Under the pieces are notes generated by a model. The model ran no database searches, was not told the origin of the DNA, and saw nothing but the letters and a program-made list of their open reading frames with translations. Positions 23,386-36,593 of a stretch of DNA of 64,000 nucleotides are shown here, in pieces (positions within the stretch are counted from its first letter, which is position 1; each line of letters starts with the position of its first letter). The position numbers and the translations under genes were made by a program. The stretch is from assembly GCA_905250025.1 (NCBI GenBank), contig CAJNOJ010000054.1, positions 372,001-436,000 of the forward strand, read 5' to 3'. Source of the DNA: Adineta ricciae (Eukaryota > Rotifera > Eurotatoria > Adinetida > Adinetidae).

Positions 23386-23420
23386 ATTAATTTCTCCCTT
23401 TTCCCATTGTAGATTGTAGT
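23386..23420 (+). promoter_or_regulatory. Probable trans-splice acceptor between two operon-like genes
   Basis: The 35-bp gap between the CCDC138-like stop and the CEP290 start is almost entirely a pyrimidine tract (TTTCTCCCTTTTCCCATTG). It ends in AG at 23411-23412, with a second AG at 23418-23419. There is no room for a promoter. This is what a spliced-leader acceptor in a two-gene transcription unit looks like. Spliced-leader trans-splicing is established in rotifers; its use here is inferred. Confidence 0.55.
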
Positions 23421-26400
23421 ATGGCTCCACCGTCTTCAAATTGGCGAAAATTGTTAAGCGTCCAACCAAGTGATATCGACGTTGAAAATCTTGCGGATGA
23501 AGAGCGAAACGACGATCTTGGAGTTAACTTTATGAACGTAGGAATTATGTGTGAAAGTGTGAAACTTTTGAAGATTAGAGTTTGTTCTAGTTGGATTTAA
23601 GTGAAATTGAAAGCGAAAAGGACTTACGACATGCATTGCAACTGGGCCAACAATTTACAAAAGTAACAAATCTCTTTGGAAAGAGAAGAGAAGAGGATTT
23701 CGGATTTTGTTTAGTTTTTTCGAGCACTGAAGGAGGAGTATTGGGGAAAATTGGTCACTGTGGCAGAAGAGAGTAAGCTTTTCTGATTTTCTTCATTGAT
23801 ATCCAACTTTTCTATCATTGTTTAGATGAAACATTGAAGAAAACAACGTTTACCAATGCAAAAGATGTAAATTATCATTTGATTCAATGATTAAATCAAA
23901 GAATGTGAACTTTTTAGACGAATTCTTATCTAACCAATGAAATCGCTCGTCTCCAAGCAGAAAAAGAAAATTATCGCGTATCGTATGAAAATGAATTAGG
24001 TGAAGCCGGGCAGGTGCGAGATGAGTTGAAGAAATGTGAAGCTAAAGTTCGAGAATTACAAAACGAGGTCTGTCAAAACCAGCACAACTCCGGTCGAATA
24101 TTGGCAAATATTTTCCTTTTCTAGAAAGATGCATTGAAAAAACTATCAGAAGATTTAAGCAAACGAATATCGGAATTACGTGATACAAATCGAATCAGGG
24201 AGGATGATGGAGAACGTACATCACGCGTGCGTGCGATGGAAAAAGAACTTAACAATGTGTTAGATGAAAACAATGTAAATGAAACTTGAAAAATATGCTG
24301 TTCGTTATGAGATTGTTTTAGCAATTGTTCGATAATCAACAAAAACTACAAGCCAAAACCGCTGCCTTACAACGTGAACTTGCAGATGCGACATATCATA
24401 TCAATGAATTATCCAATGAACTTTCCAAAGTGAAGGTATGTATGAGGAAAATGATGCGATGATTTTGATGAGACGATTGTGTTTGTAGGGACTTCTCAAT
24501 GAAAAAGATCAAGAAAATCTTGAAATGAGGAATAATTTGAATTTGATGAAAGATCAAATGCCTTTGAATTCTTCGGAAGGTGATGATGCTATCATGCGAC
24601 TTGTCGAAGACAGAGTTAAACAATGGAAAGTATGTATTTTCGTTGTATCTAATGTGTGACTAAGTGTCTTTTGGTTTCCTAGGATGTTTTCAGAGCAAAA
24701 GACGACGAAATAGACGATCTCAAACGAAAAATCATCGATTTACATGATCAATTACAAATGCATCAGTTAGATGGTCAAAAAACCGATATCGCTACATTAA
24801 ACAAAGTAAAACCAATTCTTTCATTCACTCCCTCCTTCACAATCCCATCATTTCAGGCATTAGCAGAAAAGGATCAACAAATCTTGTTGTTGAAGAAAAA
24901 AGTCGAAGAAGCAACAAGTGATTTAATCAAACAAACTGATGCACTCGATCGAATGCGAACTGACTATACAAGTAAATATACACCATCTATACGTCAATCA
25001 AAGAATGATTCGTTTTCTTTTCTCATCAAAGCACCGGTCGATCCAACGTCTACCGCCAATCGTTCGAATACGTACGAAATCAATCGTTTGCGAAAACAAT
25101 TAAATGAATATGAAAAAGAATTGAGCGAACGCGATGTTCGACTACATGAACTTGATAAACAACTACAAGGATTTTTGGATAAAAATTACGAATTACGAGA
25201 TGCTGTACAAGAGATTCGGCACTTGAAAGAACAAAATAAATTAAAAGATCGACAATTGGAAGATCTAGCCCAATTCGCATCACGAAATGAATTGACTGTT
25301 AATGAAGTGACAGATGAAAATGAAGAACTACGAGCGAAGTTGGGTATGGATCCAAGAACACCAATGTCTGTAGAACAATTGAAATCAGCAAGAATGACAC
25401 GTACAGAAGCAAATCAAGCTGTTGTACAAGTTTTACAAAAAGAAGTAAGCAATACTAGAAAGATAGTTTTGATCCAATCGTAATACTTTTTTTTTCATAG
25501 ATTGAACGTTTGGAAGAAGAACGATTGAAATTAAAACAAAACTGTCGTCAATTAGCTCGTCAAGCTGGTATACGAGCAGCGGACATGGGTTTAGCGGGTG
25601 ATTCTGTATGGATCGACGATAGCGGGATTACTCGGCCAACAGGTCCGAGTGCAGATGATGCTATTCGTATTGCACGAAATGATTACGATCAGCAGATTAA
25701 AGCCTTCGATAACAACATCGATCAACTTCGACGAGAACTTATTGAAAAAACGAATGAAAACCGTGCTTTAATTACGGAAATTCATGGTCTCGAACAAGGA
25801 TTGAAAGAAATCGATCAACAGTTGAAACAAAAACGTTTTCAGAAATCATCGTCGGGTGACCCATCATCGACATACGTTATACAGTGTCCAGCATTGGAAA
25901 AAATGCTTCAAGTTCTGGAAAGTCAATCGCTCGCTGGCCGATATGACAATGCAGTTGTTCCTAAGAGCGAAAACGATAAATTACTCGGTCGAATTGCAGA
26001 ATTACGTGATGAACTATACAATGCTCGTCATGAAAAAACGAAGTCAGATGTGAATCTAAAACTGGCGACTGAACGAGTCTGTCTAAAACGTTACTCGAAC
26101 CTTAATCGAATCCGTTTTCTTTTGCTAGAATGAAAAACTTCAACGTGATTTACAATTATTCGAAGAAGCCGGTGCTGTCCCATTGGCATTTCAATCATTG
26201 AAGCTACCTGATGGTTTATCACCTTCAAGTCGCGATATTATCTCATCTTTGAACGAATATCTCGTTGATGCTCTAGCTGTAAGTATTCGAGTCTTGAAGA
26301 CACGTTATATTGACTGAATTTTGATTCGTAAAATAGGAAGTTACTGCACAACGTGAAATGAATAAACAATTAGAAGAAGGACTGGATAAATATCGACGAA

Positions 26401-29400
26401 AATTGAATGTGATTAAGCATCAAACAGGTTTACTTTATAAAGATTTCCATGAGAAACAGCAGCAGTGGAGATCGGAACGTGAACAAACGAATGAAGCCAA
26501 ACGAGATTTACAAACTGAAATCGAGAAAAATCTTGTTAAACTTCAAGAATTCGATGTAAGACCATTGACAAACTCATGCCTCGAAACGTTTGTTTGTTTC
26601 TAGCGTCTTCTCAATACATTAGAGCAAGATGATGCCGAAGTTCGTCGTCGCATTGCTGAAATCACTAGAAAAATCACCGTTTTACGTGTGAATGAAAAAA
26701 CTTTAGCCAGAAAAATCCTCTCCTACCAAGATATTGAATCTCATCTACGAAAAGTACGCGCTTTCTCACTGTTAACATCATCTGAAACACTCATTTCGCT
26801 TAGGATAACACGAAATTACGTACAGAAGTTGTTGATATGGAGGCGGCAGTTCAGACGCGCTTGAGTTATTTACAACGCTTCAAAGATACAGCTGCGTATC
26901 GTATCAAGCATTTACAGAAACAAGTGGAAGAAAGTGTGCATCAAAGTGAATTGGATAAACTGAATAGAAAATACGAAGATGTCGTAGAAAAATATCGAGA
27001 TTTATTGGAACAACAACACGTTTATGTCCAACAAACAGAACAAACATCCGTCATATCGGTAAAGGCAATGTTCAGCATATTTCTCCATTGGACTTTGTTT
27101 TAGGAAGAAAATCGACGCATGACGGACGAACTGGAGTTTCTCCGAAGACAGTTACAAATCGATAAAGAAAAAATGCATCTATTGGAAGAAACTATGGAAA
27201 ATCTGAAGAATCAGGGTTTGATTAGTGCTGGTAAGTGCTGACTTTTCGTCTCAAGCTTTCATTCAATCTTTGTTCTCGCAGGCTACGCCACAACAACAGG
27301 CCGAACGAGTACTGGTGGATTACTCGATGATAGTCCGGGAAGTCTCTCGCGAAAGATAACTGTACTCGAAATGAAAGAACTGAATGAACGACAACGAGCA
27401 GAATATGCACAAAAACTGTATGACCAACAACGTGTGACACTTCGACAAATGGAAGATCGAAATCTTGAACTGGAGAAGAAGTTTAGTGAATTGACTCGAA
27501 TGAATCTCGAAATGCAACGAACTGAACGGGAATTACGCGAAGATCTGGCTCATAGCGTTCCGCGAACTGTATCAGATGCAGACAAACGGTATATTTCCTA
27601 TTCAAAATTGATTTCTATTGATCTTTGTTTGATTTTCAGTCGAATATCCGAATTGGAAAGTATAGAAATCCAATCGAAACAAGAAATCGGTCGTTTACGT
27701 GAAATCGCTGAAGTTGCCACGTATCAAATCGGAGCTATCAACGATATCAAAGTGCTAGATGAAAAAGAATTTCAATCTTTACGTCTTCAACTACTTGATC
27801 TACAATCGAAGTCGGACGATAAAACTGAAATCGGTAAAGCAAATTCTCAACATTGACATTCGATTTACATAGAGAATGTTCGTTTAGGTAAACTTCATCG
27901 ACACATTCTTGCGTTACAAATCAGCGAAGCAACAGCTAAACGTAAACAATTACAAGCCGACAACGACTTAGCCAAGCAAAGGGCTTTACTTCTCCGAACA
28001 GAACAGAAGTTAGACGAAAAAGAGCAAAGTCTCTTCTTCATCCGACAAGAATACACTCAACGTATTCGATATCTACGCACTGCTTTACAAGTAAAGTTTC
28101 TGTCATCGCACGTTTCTCATCAGTTTTCTCTTGCGTTTAGGATTATCGTCATAAATATGCAGGTGCACTTCCATTACGTGTGCAAGAATCATATGCGAAG
28201 ACGATGATTGATTTGCGTAATGGTAAAAAACAATTGGATTTAGATATGAAGAGATTAGCTGATCAGAAATTCGATTTGGAAACGCAAATTGCTTCGTATG
28301 ACTTTAAACATAAATCATTAGAAGAATTGATCGCAACATTAAAAGATGGACAGAGCAATTCACGTGTACAGAAAATGATCGAATGGCAACAGAAATTAGA
28401 AAAAGTGAAATTGAATGAATTGAGACACATTCGATTGAACAAACGTCTGGAGACTGACGTAAGTGGCCAAGGAGGATCTTGTGTAAAGAAAGTTTGCATT
28501 TCGTGTATAGAATTTGCATTTGAACAAATTGGTTCAACAATTAGAGATCAATGTTACTGAACTGGAAGAACAAAATGTGAAATTTGAAAAAGTATGTTGG
28601 ACTTTTTCAAATTAGGATTGATTAAATCGTGTTTCTATATAGGAAATTGAAGAACGACAATTGATATGGGAACATCGAGAATTAGAAATGGAACGAAAAA
28701 TCGATCAACTCGAAAAACAACAAAATGATATTGCTAGTGCTGCTAAACGCGTATGTCGCATCATTTTTCTCTTCATTTCTCTGTTTCAAATCATTTTAGT
28801 TCGAAGAAGCAATTGGTAATTATCCTGATCCATCACTACCTGTTGCTCATCAACTAGAACAAGCATTGACTATCATTCGAGATAATATTCACTTGTTAAT
28901 GGAAGCGAAAATACAACATCAACTTGTAGAAAAGGTGAAACACATGCGTTTTTTATGTTCCAATCATTGTAATATAATCTTGTTTGTATAGAAAACTACT
29001 GAGCATAACGATAAGGTTCGTGAAATGGAAAATGCGTTATTGGCTCGTGACAAAGTCATTCACGAACTTCGTCTTCGTTTACCAACAACAACAATTCTAG
29101 ACTCTGATAAACTTATTTCGGATGTGATGACACGACCAGACGATTATTCGCGTTTATCAACTGTTCGTGCTGCTCAATCAACCATCGATAGTCTTCAAGT
29201 AAACAAAACTAATTCTCATTGGTTCTCAAGAAACTCTCGATTGTTTTTATAGGCTCGTATCATTCAAAAAGAGGATAGTATTCGTAAATATCAAGAAATG
29301 CTTAAAGAAGCTCGTGAAGATTTGAATAAACAAGTCCAACAACATGAGGAAGAAATCCAAGTGTTAAATGAACAGTTACAAAACAAACGCGACTTAGATT

Positions 29401-31335
29401 TCATGCGTTTCAAGGATTTTGTCGAACGAGGTGGTAATCCCGCATTATTCCACGGTCCACCTTCAACTGTCGAGGTGAGTTAGTGGTGTTCTGTGCCGTA
29501 CAATAAACGCATCTTTGTTTCATATAGTTGGCACGTATACGTGAACTTGAAGAAAATGTTGCCGTACAAGACAATACTATTGCGCATCTGAACGAAAAAC
29601 TACGTGAAGCGCGTCGCGAAGCTGAAACATGGAAAGGACGTTTGACTCAAAAAATGGAGCAATTCAAACATGATCGCGAAAAGTATGTTGACATCTGGAT
29701 TTGAGTGAAAAAAAAACTGTATTCTGCTCTCATTTTCAGTATGAAGACAAGCTATGAAAAGATCGTTAATGAATTAAACCGAGAAATCGGAAGTCAACGT
29801 TCACAAATCCAAGATCAACACAATCGAATTGGTCAATCAATGCTCGATCTCGAAAATGCACAAAGATCTTCACCAGCCAAAGGCTCGCGAAATCTCTCCA
29901 CAAGCAGTGGAACGAATCTGCGTGAAAAATTAGCAATAGAAGAAGAAAAAAATCAAAAATTAGTCCGTGCTCTAGCAGAGATTCGTGCCGACATGGTCAA
30001 TATCGCCGAAGGAAATCTAAAAGCGATGAGCGAAGAAGACAAACAAAATCTTTCCGTACAAGCGCTCATCTCAAACAAAACTGGACAATTACAAGAACGG
30101 ATCGATGACTACGAAGGGCAAATACAAAATTTGAAACGAGAGCTGAAAACACAAAAGGCTTTAGCACAGCAATATTTAGACGAAGCAAACGATGCTCGAG
30201 AACGATTAGGTACTGCCGATTGAAGTCAGGAACACTGATGCATAGTTTTTGATACTTCAAAGGTCAAAATGAGAAGAAAGTGTCGAAACTTCAACAGCAA
30301 AATGCAACATTATCGGATACGGCTCAACGCCGATTAACTGGCCCACAACAGCAAGGCCAGGTAAAAAATTTCGACGTCAAAAGAAAGAAATCTCACTCGT
30401 ACATAATAGGGAGACGAAACAATCGAATCATTAAGACGTCAAGTTCGTTTACTCGAAGACAAACTTCGAAAAACGAAAACCGCTGAACGACCTCTCGACG
30501 ATACTCGCGTAAGTATTCATAGACATTCAATGACGAAATTTTCTTACAACATAATTACACAATATTGAAATATTGTAGGATGAAAGAACACGACGTACAA
30601 TCGAATCATTTCAACAACAAATCACCGATTTGGATACACACAAACGAGAATTAATCAAATTCAATCAACAATTGAAAGATGAATTGAACAAGTAAATCGT
30701 TTTTCATTGAAGATCATTGCTTGGTTTGATGGCATATTGTTCTAGATCCCGATTACGTAATGAAGAATTGCAAAAGGTCAACCAATTTTTGAAAGCTGAG
30801 AATGAAAGTTTAAGAAATGGTGATAGTCCTCGATCAACATCGAGTGGCAATATGCGACGAGTGAATCATCTTCGAATCTCATTTTTCATCTTCAAAATCA
30901 TTTCTTTTTCGTATGTACTAGATTGGAGAATCTGGTCGATCAACATTACAACTAGAAAAAACAATTGCATTGATGAAGAAACATATTGATGCTCTTCAAT
31001 TAGAAAATCAATCCTTGAAATCCGATCTCGATCGACAAAGAGCGACAGTAAACCTGCACATTTTCGTTCCCACGGTTCACCATACTTTCAAAAACATTTC
31101 TATTTAGAACGATTCCAACCGAGCATTCTTCACTCAAGCAACTGAATCAACTAAAGAAATCGAGAACATGGGCTTTATCAACTCTCGCGTTCGTTACTTT
31201 TGCCTTTCGAATTTCATTGAGAAAGAATATCTTCATTCGTTTCAGCTCCAAAAAGAAATTGGCCTTCTCCGTGAACAAGTGGCTCAATTACAAATGAAAG
31301 CCTTACCTACATCACCCAGCAATGGTTATCATTAA
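23421..31335 (+). CDS. CEP290: Centrosomal protein of 290 kDa
   Basis: About 30 exons with introns near 50 bp, from ATG 23421 (MAPPSSNWRKLLSVQPSDID) to TAA 31335. I estimate about 2,000 residues, nearly all heptad coiled coil. The N-terminus matches the family's opening (human MPPNINWKEIMKVDPDDLP). A central landmark is ENEELRAKLGMDPRTPMSVE, then KEIERLEEERLKLKQNCRQL and LARQAGIRAADMGLAGDS, which parallels the human LGLDPKT and EIESLEEERL region. CEP290 bridges membrane and microtubules in the ciliary transition zone and gates protein entry. The end reads LQKEIGLLREQVAQLQ. AATAAA lies at 31433-31438. It sits directly behind a probable centrosomal coiled-coil gene, consistent with co-transcription. 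Confidence 0.88.
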
Positions 31336-31529
31336 AAATGCACACCACTTGATCTCGACCTAACGTGTATCGGTCAGATAGCGAATGAAACATAAAGACC
31401 GTCCATCGAATGAATGACAATATTTCAATTCGAATAAATATTTTTTTTTGTTTGTTTTCCCCTTTTTTAATGTAGTACATTCTCATTTTGCTGTGTATTA
31501 ATATTATTGTTTTTATTTCGCAAGAAAAT

Positions 31530-31553
31530 AGAATCTTTTGCTTTCTTTTTCAG
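31530..31553 (+). promoter_or_regulatory. Probable trans-splice acceptor abutting the CLNS1A start codon
   Basis: A pyrimidine tract (CTTTTGCTTTCTTTTTCAG) ends in AG directly before the ATG at 31554, leaving no 5' untranslated bases between splice site and start. Either a cis intron lies in the 5' untranslated region or a spliced leader is added here. The gene lies 218 bp after CEP290 on the same strand. Confidence 0.5.
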
Positions 31554-32458
31554 ATGCCTGCTCTGTTAAACACTGTTACAGTTCCAACGGAATACGTCCG
31601 TCAGCAATATCCATCGGTGAAAGCTTATTTAGAAGATGATTATCTAGGTCAAGGAGTTCTGTGCATTGCTGAAAGGTGAATAGGTTACTTTTTTTTATTG
31701 AAAAATTCTCTATAAATGTTGTTTTAGTCAACTGGTATGGACGGCTGCATCAAATGACTCGGAACGACAAGGTATAGCGATTGATTATCCGTCATTGACT
31801 ATGCATGGTATTGTCACTCATGATCCGAAGTATCCCGAAGAACATTTAGTTGTTGTTGTTCAAAAATCAAACGACGACGACGATGATGATGGTATGTTTG
31901 CTGTTTATGATTTAGAATAGAAATACTTTTTCTCATCTAATAGAAACAGAAAATCCTCAAGAAAACGGTGATAGTGCCCGAAGTGAATCTCCAGTAGAAT
32001 TCGATAGCATCCGTACGGTTAACTATCGATTTGTCATGGCTACCTCCGAAGATTTGAAAGTAGCTTATCAAACAATCGCCGAGTGTCAAGCACTTCATCC
32101 TGATCCATTGGAAGATATGGTCGAAGATGATGAAGTTGGTTCTGGTGAGTGAATACTTAAAGACTAATATTTCGACTTATTTTGACACTTCATTGATGTG
32201 TTTAGACATTGATTATGGAGAAGAAGAAGATGAGAGCAATGAAAATGGCAATGGAAATAATGACGATGATCCTTATGGATACAATGCTCATTTTTCAGGT
32301 TCACATCAGCAAACACGAGGCACACGATTCGGTGGACACAGACGCGGCGATCATGCCGATCAAGGTATTGTTCACTACTCATTAGACTAACTCTAATCTA
32401 TGTTTGCCTTAATTCAGATGACCACAACAATAACAATCCAACAGAAGAGATGGAATAG
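31554..32458 (+). CDS. CLNS1A: Methylosome subunit pICln
   Basis: Five exons encode MPALLNTVTVPTEYVRQQYP, then a PH-like core: LGQGVLCIAE, QLVWTAASNDSERQGIAIDY, PSLTMHGIVTHDPKYPEEHL and NYRFVMATSEDLKVAYQTI. An acidic C-terminus follows, with a GEEEDESNENGNGNN run and a short Arg/His/Gly-rich patch, ending EEME. This is the pICln layout. pICln presents Sm proteins to the PRMT5 methylosome and keeps them in a closed ring until SMN takes over snRNP assembly. Acidic insertions (DDDDDD in the loop between strands, DMVEDDEVGS later) are also typical. Introns are short. A nuclear and cytosolic location is expected. Confidence 0.85.
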
Positions 32459-32881
32459 AACAAAAATCATCTTACGGTGACAAACATTACAGCTAGCAAT
32501 AGAGAGATCAGATAATTCTCTACATATTTTTCTGTTATCTGTTAAACAAGATAATGATGATCGATATTTTTCATAAATAAGAAAGGAAGATAGATCCATC
32601 ATATCCTCTCTACTCACTTCACAACCTTCGCGTACGCACAAAGTGTATCGGTAAAGGGTGGGTTCACATTCTTCTATATTTCTATCGGTATGTACGAATT
32701 AAACAACAACAACAAAAAAAAATGAACAAACCTACGAATCAACAACGGAATTGGAATACAATCAAGACAATGTGTCCTGCGATCGATTAGAGAATTACAC
32801 AAGAGAAATTAATGGACAATCGAAAGTACGATACAATAGTGAAACAAAAAAACTAAAGCCCATTGAATGATTTCGACAGAC
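32459..32881. other. Convergent 3' region between CLNS1A and an HP1-like gene
   Basis: AT-rich sequence shared by the 3' ends of a plus-strand and a minus-strand gene. Frames of 72-75 codons on the minus strand are Cys/His-rich by chance and overlap the CLNS1A exon or its 3' flank. I see no further element. Confidence 0.5.
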
Positions 32882-33561
32882 TTAAACGAATTTGTCTTGG
32901 AGAAAATCGATGATTTCTTGTGAATAATCATCTTTCAATCGATCAACATTAACCCACATTGATTTCTTATCTTTTTGCTTGAGTAGAATCTCATATTCAA
33001 TCGAATCATCTTTACTATTTCGGCGCACATCTAGTATTTCATCCAGCTTGAAAATATCGAGAATATCAATGTCAGTTTTATACACTGATATAACCGAGTC
33101 GGTTGTTTTTGATGAACATTTACGTAACTTTTTGTTTGATGTTCGTGATTGGATTCTTGCTTTGGTGATGAAATTCTTATCACTATCATCTTCATCCTCA
33201 CTGGTATTTTCATCAACACTCAGTGATCGTTTTGAAGAGCTATTGCTGTGATTATCATATTTTTGACATGCTTTTGTTGATGCTGACGACAAAGTCGAAC
33301 GAGTCGGTCTCACACTTTGACGAGATTCGAATTCTTGAATGAGATTCTGACAATTATCAACATTAGTTTCTGGTTCCCATGTATTGTCCTTCGATGAATA
33401 ACCTGGAAATATAAAACACAAGATAACAGTCTTCACGTTAGAGAACGAAAAAGTCGATTCATACCTTTCCATTTGATTAAGTAATAAACTTGTCCTTTGT
33501 TATTCGTTCTCTTCGAAAGAATCTTTTCCACATCATAATCTGCCTGTTTCGATGATGGCAT
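32882..33561 (-). CDS. HP1-like chromodomain protein with a shadow-like C-terminus
   Basis: Two exons. The start ATG 33561 gives MPSSKQADYDVEKILSKRTN, then GQVYYLIKWK, an intron at about 33403-33463, and GYSSKDNTWEPETNVDNCQN. This is a full chromodomain with the aromatic-cage Tyr, Trp and acidic positions (DYDVEKIL, Y-L-I-K-W, NTWEP) that bind methylated H3K9. A Ser/Lys-rich hinge with acidic clusters (TSEDEDDSDK) follows. The last about 60 residues (ILDIFKLDEILDVRRNSKDD to IIDFLQDKFV) look like a divergent chromoshadow domain, normally the dimerisation and PxVxL-binding part. It is probably a heterochromatin protein. The exact family (HP1 or CBX-like) is open because the shadow domain is divergent. 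HDAC1 lies upstream on the same strand. Confidence 0.75.
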
Positions 33562-34063
33562 AATATCTCTTTAATATCTGCTTTTTTTCTGTCCCTGTTG
33601 TTCTCAACGAAACAAGTAAACAAATGTTTCATTTAACCAGTCAGAATCCATTTTAGACATGACCAATAATAAGCAAGCATTTCACAGAAGAAAGAAACGG
33701 CTTAGAGCGCTATGTGCAGAGGAACACACCATCATCGTATTCTCTTTTCTGCAAAAGAGTTCATCTGACCCCTGATGTTCTCTTATATGAACAAATGCAC
33801 GTACATACATCGGTGATATTTATTTAGAATTTGTTTTGAATAAACGAGAATAAAAGCAAAGAGAAAATGAAACGTTTCTTTTTGAAACTACTGTAAAGAA
33901 TAGTTTTATACACATTCAAACATACAAGTAGAGAATAAGAATAAAAACTTTTCTTAATTTTTGTTTTTGTTTCTTGGCAACTAAACAACAAATTAGAAGA
34001 GAGAAAACTACTAATACAGACAGATAAATTGAATTATGTAATACATTGTATGAATACTGGATT
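33562..34063. other. Spacer between HDAC1 and the HP1-like gene
   Basis: AT-rich 500-bp stretch with long A and T runs, between two minus-strand genes. It should hold the HDAC1 3' untranslated end and the HP1-like promoter. I see no coding signal or repeat. Confidence 0.5.
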
Positions 34064-36248
34064 TTACTCAGAGTTTTTCGTTTCATCTACAGATGGTGGC
34101 GAAGACATTTCTGTTGAGATATTCAGTTCAGAATGTGTCGTCGTAGTTTCAATCATTTCTTCCTTTATCTCACTCTTAACTGTCACTCTTGCATTCGATG
34201 ATTTACCATCATCACTCGACGGATTGACACTAGTCGATTCACTACGTTTGATCACTTTTGTAACAGTTGTTGTATCGCCACTGCCATTAACTATGGCACC
34301 TGTGAAGAAAGGAAAATGAGAATTCAGATGGAAATTAGGCAACGAATACCATTGGCTGAATCGGAACTAGCTTTACGCTTATATGCAACTTGTTTTGCGT
34401 TTGAATGATTTCGTCGTTTGTCACCTTCTTCATCTTCGGAGTCAGATAATTCACGTTCATCAGCGACACGACGATCTCTTTGTACTTGGGATATACGCTA
34501 AATCAATCAATACATAAATCCACAGTCATTAATATCGTTTTGTTTTACCTTGTTAGGATCACTGTCTTTGTCTTCATCGACGACGCGATCAACATCCATA
34601 ATATCATCAGGTACAGCTGAAACACAGCATCAATCGCATAGAGAAAGGCTTATCAGTGTTAGTCTTACATTGCATTTGAACACCAGGTACATGTGGTAAC
34701 ATGCGAAGATTGTCGAAAAGTTTAATTCTACATAAATGGTTTCATATAAGAGTTTATGATGTCAGAAGTTTCCTCACTTGGTTTTCTCTAAATAATCGGC
34801 ACTATTGTGATTCGGCATATTGGATGGACTTATGTTTAATTTGAAATCTGGTCCATAGTATTCAAAATAATCATTGTAAGGTAATTCTACGGAATGCAAA
34901 GATTACGGTATTTATAAAATAACTGAAATATTAATACCATTAGGTATTTCTTGATTCAATACGATTGCTGTTTCATTTGTCCATGCTCGTGCGACATTTC
35001 GAATTGTATAACCTCCACCACCAAGTAATAACAAAGGCAAATTAAAACTTTTTATAAACTCGACACATTTGCCATGTCCTACATAATCAATCTGTCAATA
35101 TAACCTTCTGACAATCAAAGAGCAAGAATTAACCTTTCAGAGTTAAATTAAAACAACCAAGCCGATCTCCTGTTAATGAATCAGCACCACATTGTAAAAC
35201 GACGGCATTAGGCTGGTACGTTTCCATGACTTTTAGTATAACCGGTTTGAAAATCGTTTCATATGTATCATCATCAATTCCATCACGTAGTGGAAAATTG
35301 ACAGCATAATATTTACCACGTCCAGCGCCGATATCCTTAAACGAACGATCATATTCTATAGCTTTCATATTCCAATAAAAACTTACCCGAAGATCGCCGG
35401 TACCCGGAAAATACTCTCCAAATTTATGAAACGAGACTGTCATTACCCGATCTGTTGTGTAGAATGCTTCTTCAACACCATCGCCATGGTGAACATCAAT
35501 ATCGACATAAAGCACTCGTTGATGATATCTTTAAAAAGACACAAAAAATAGAATTTATTCACTTCTTTTTGTTAAATTTACTTGAGTAATTCAAGTATCG
35601 CTAAAACAATGTCATTGATGTAACAGAAACCCGATGCTTCAGACTTCTTTGCATGATGTAAACCACCCGCCCAGTTAATTGCGATGTCAGTCAACTTTCG
35701 ATTAAGTTTCACGGCACCAGCCAACGAACCACCGGCTGAGATTTGACAGAAGTCATATACACCTTCGAATACTGGACAATCCTCGCCGACGTTGACTAAA
35801 TAAAAACAGAAACAACTTCCTGTTGAAATAGAATGTCCTCAACGTACAACGTTGCATTTGCCTGTTGAAATCAGTGATATTGTCCGGTCGGACATTTTGT
35901 AGAAACTTTACATAGTCATCACTATGAAAACGAGTCATTTCATCTGCGATGGCTTTGTGCGGACGCTAGAACCCAAAAACATCATCCATCAATGTTTTAT
36001 TTTCACCTTTTCACATACATAAACTTCCATTTTACGATATAAACCATAATTCAGTATTAAATTATGTGCCATACGTATACGATGTGGTTTCATTGGATGT
36101 CCTTGTCTAATTCAATGGGAAATATAGATTAAGAAATTAGACAAATGAAATCTATTCACCCATAATAATAATTTCCTACATCATAGTCATAGTAGTACGA
36201 AACTTTCTTTCGACTATGAGGTCCAATTGACGCAGGTGTAGTCGTCAT
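34064..36248 (-). CDS. HDAC1: Class I histone deacetylase (HDAC1/2 type)
   Basis: A multi-exon gene from ATG 36248 ([20 protein letters not shown]) to TAA 34064. It contains the full class I catalytic core: [30 protein letters not shown] with the catalytic His pair, and [16 protein letters not shown] with zinc-binding Asp and His. It also has [16 protein letters not shown] with the third zinc ligand, and [14 protein letters not shown] with the catalytic Tyr. The C-terminal tail is acidic and Ser/Thr-rich ([10 protein letters not shown]), like the HDAC1/2 tail that carries casein-kinase sites. It removes acetyl groups from histone lysines in Sin3, NuRD and CoREST complexes. One 51-bp intron (35336-35386) has no stop and is a multiple of three, so it would read through in frame, but it interrupts a conserved segment. 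Choice between HDAC1 and HDAC2 is nominal. Confidence 0.92.
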
Positions 36249-36593
36249 CGTACCAATGAGATCTGAAAGTGTAGAACTTTCAAGAAACGGTAGGCAAAGT
36301 TTGATTAATAACCAGAATAAAGAAAGAAAAAAGAACCGACTATCAATGCTTAACCAAAGAGTGAGTTGATCTACCCTGGAATACAGTAATGAATAAACAA
36401 ATATCTCATCAGTTATTAATAGATTCAGAAATGAAATGAGTAAATTTCGAAGAGTATTTTCAAAAATAAATATATCGTATTACAATCAATTCTCTTGACA
36501 GAAAAACACTCATGACAGACTGAGAAAGCGACATCTGTTAACTGAATTATCATTGGTTTGCGAATTGACTAATTCATTCAAAAGGAAATTTTC
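36249..36593. promoter_or_regulatory. Probable bidirectional promoter, HDAC1 / NUDT6
   Basis: The start codons of HDAC1 (minus, 36248) and NUDT6 (plus, 36594) are 345 bp apart and point away from each other. This interval must hold both promoters. I found no convincing TATA box or repeat in it. Confidence 0.45.

Noticed and set aside
35336..35386. In-frame 17-codon extension within HDAC1
   Set aside because: It has GT-AG ends and interrupts a strictly conserved HDAC segment, so it is a short intron that happens to lack stops.
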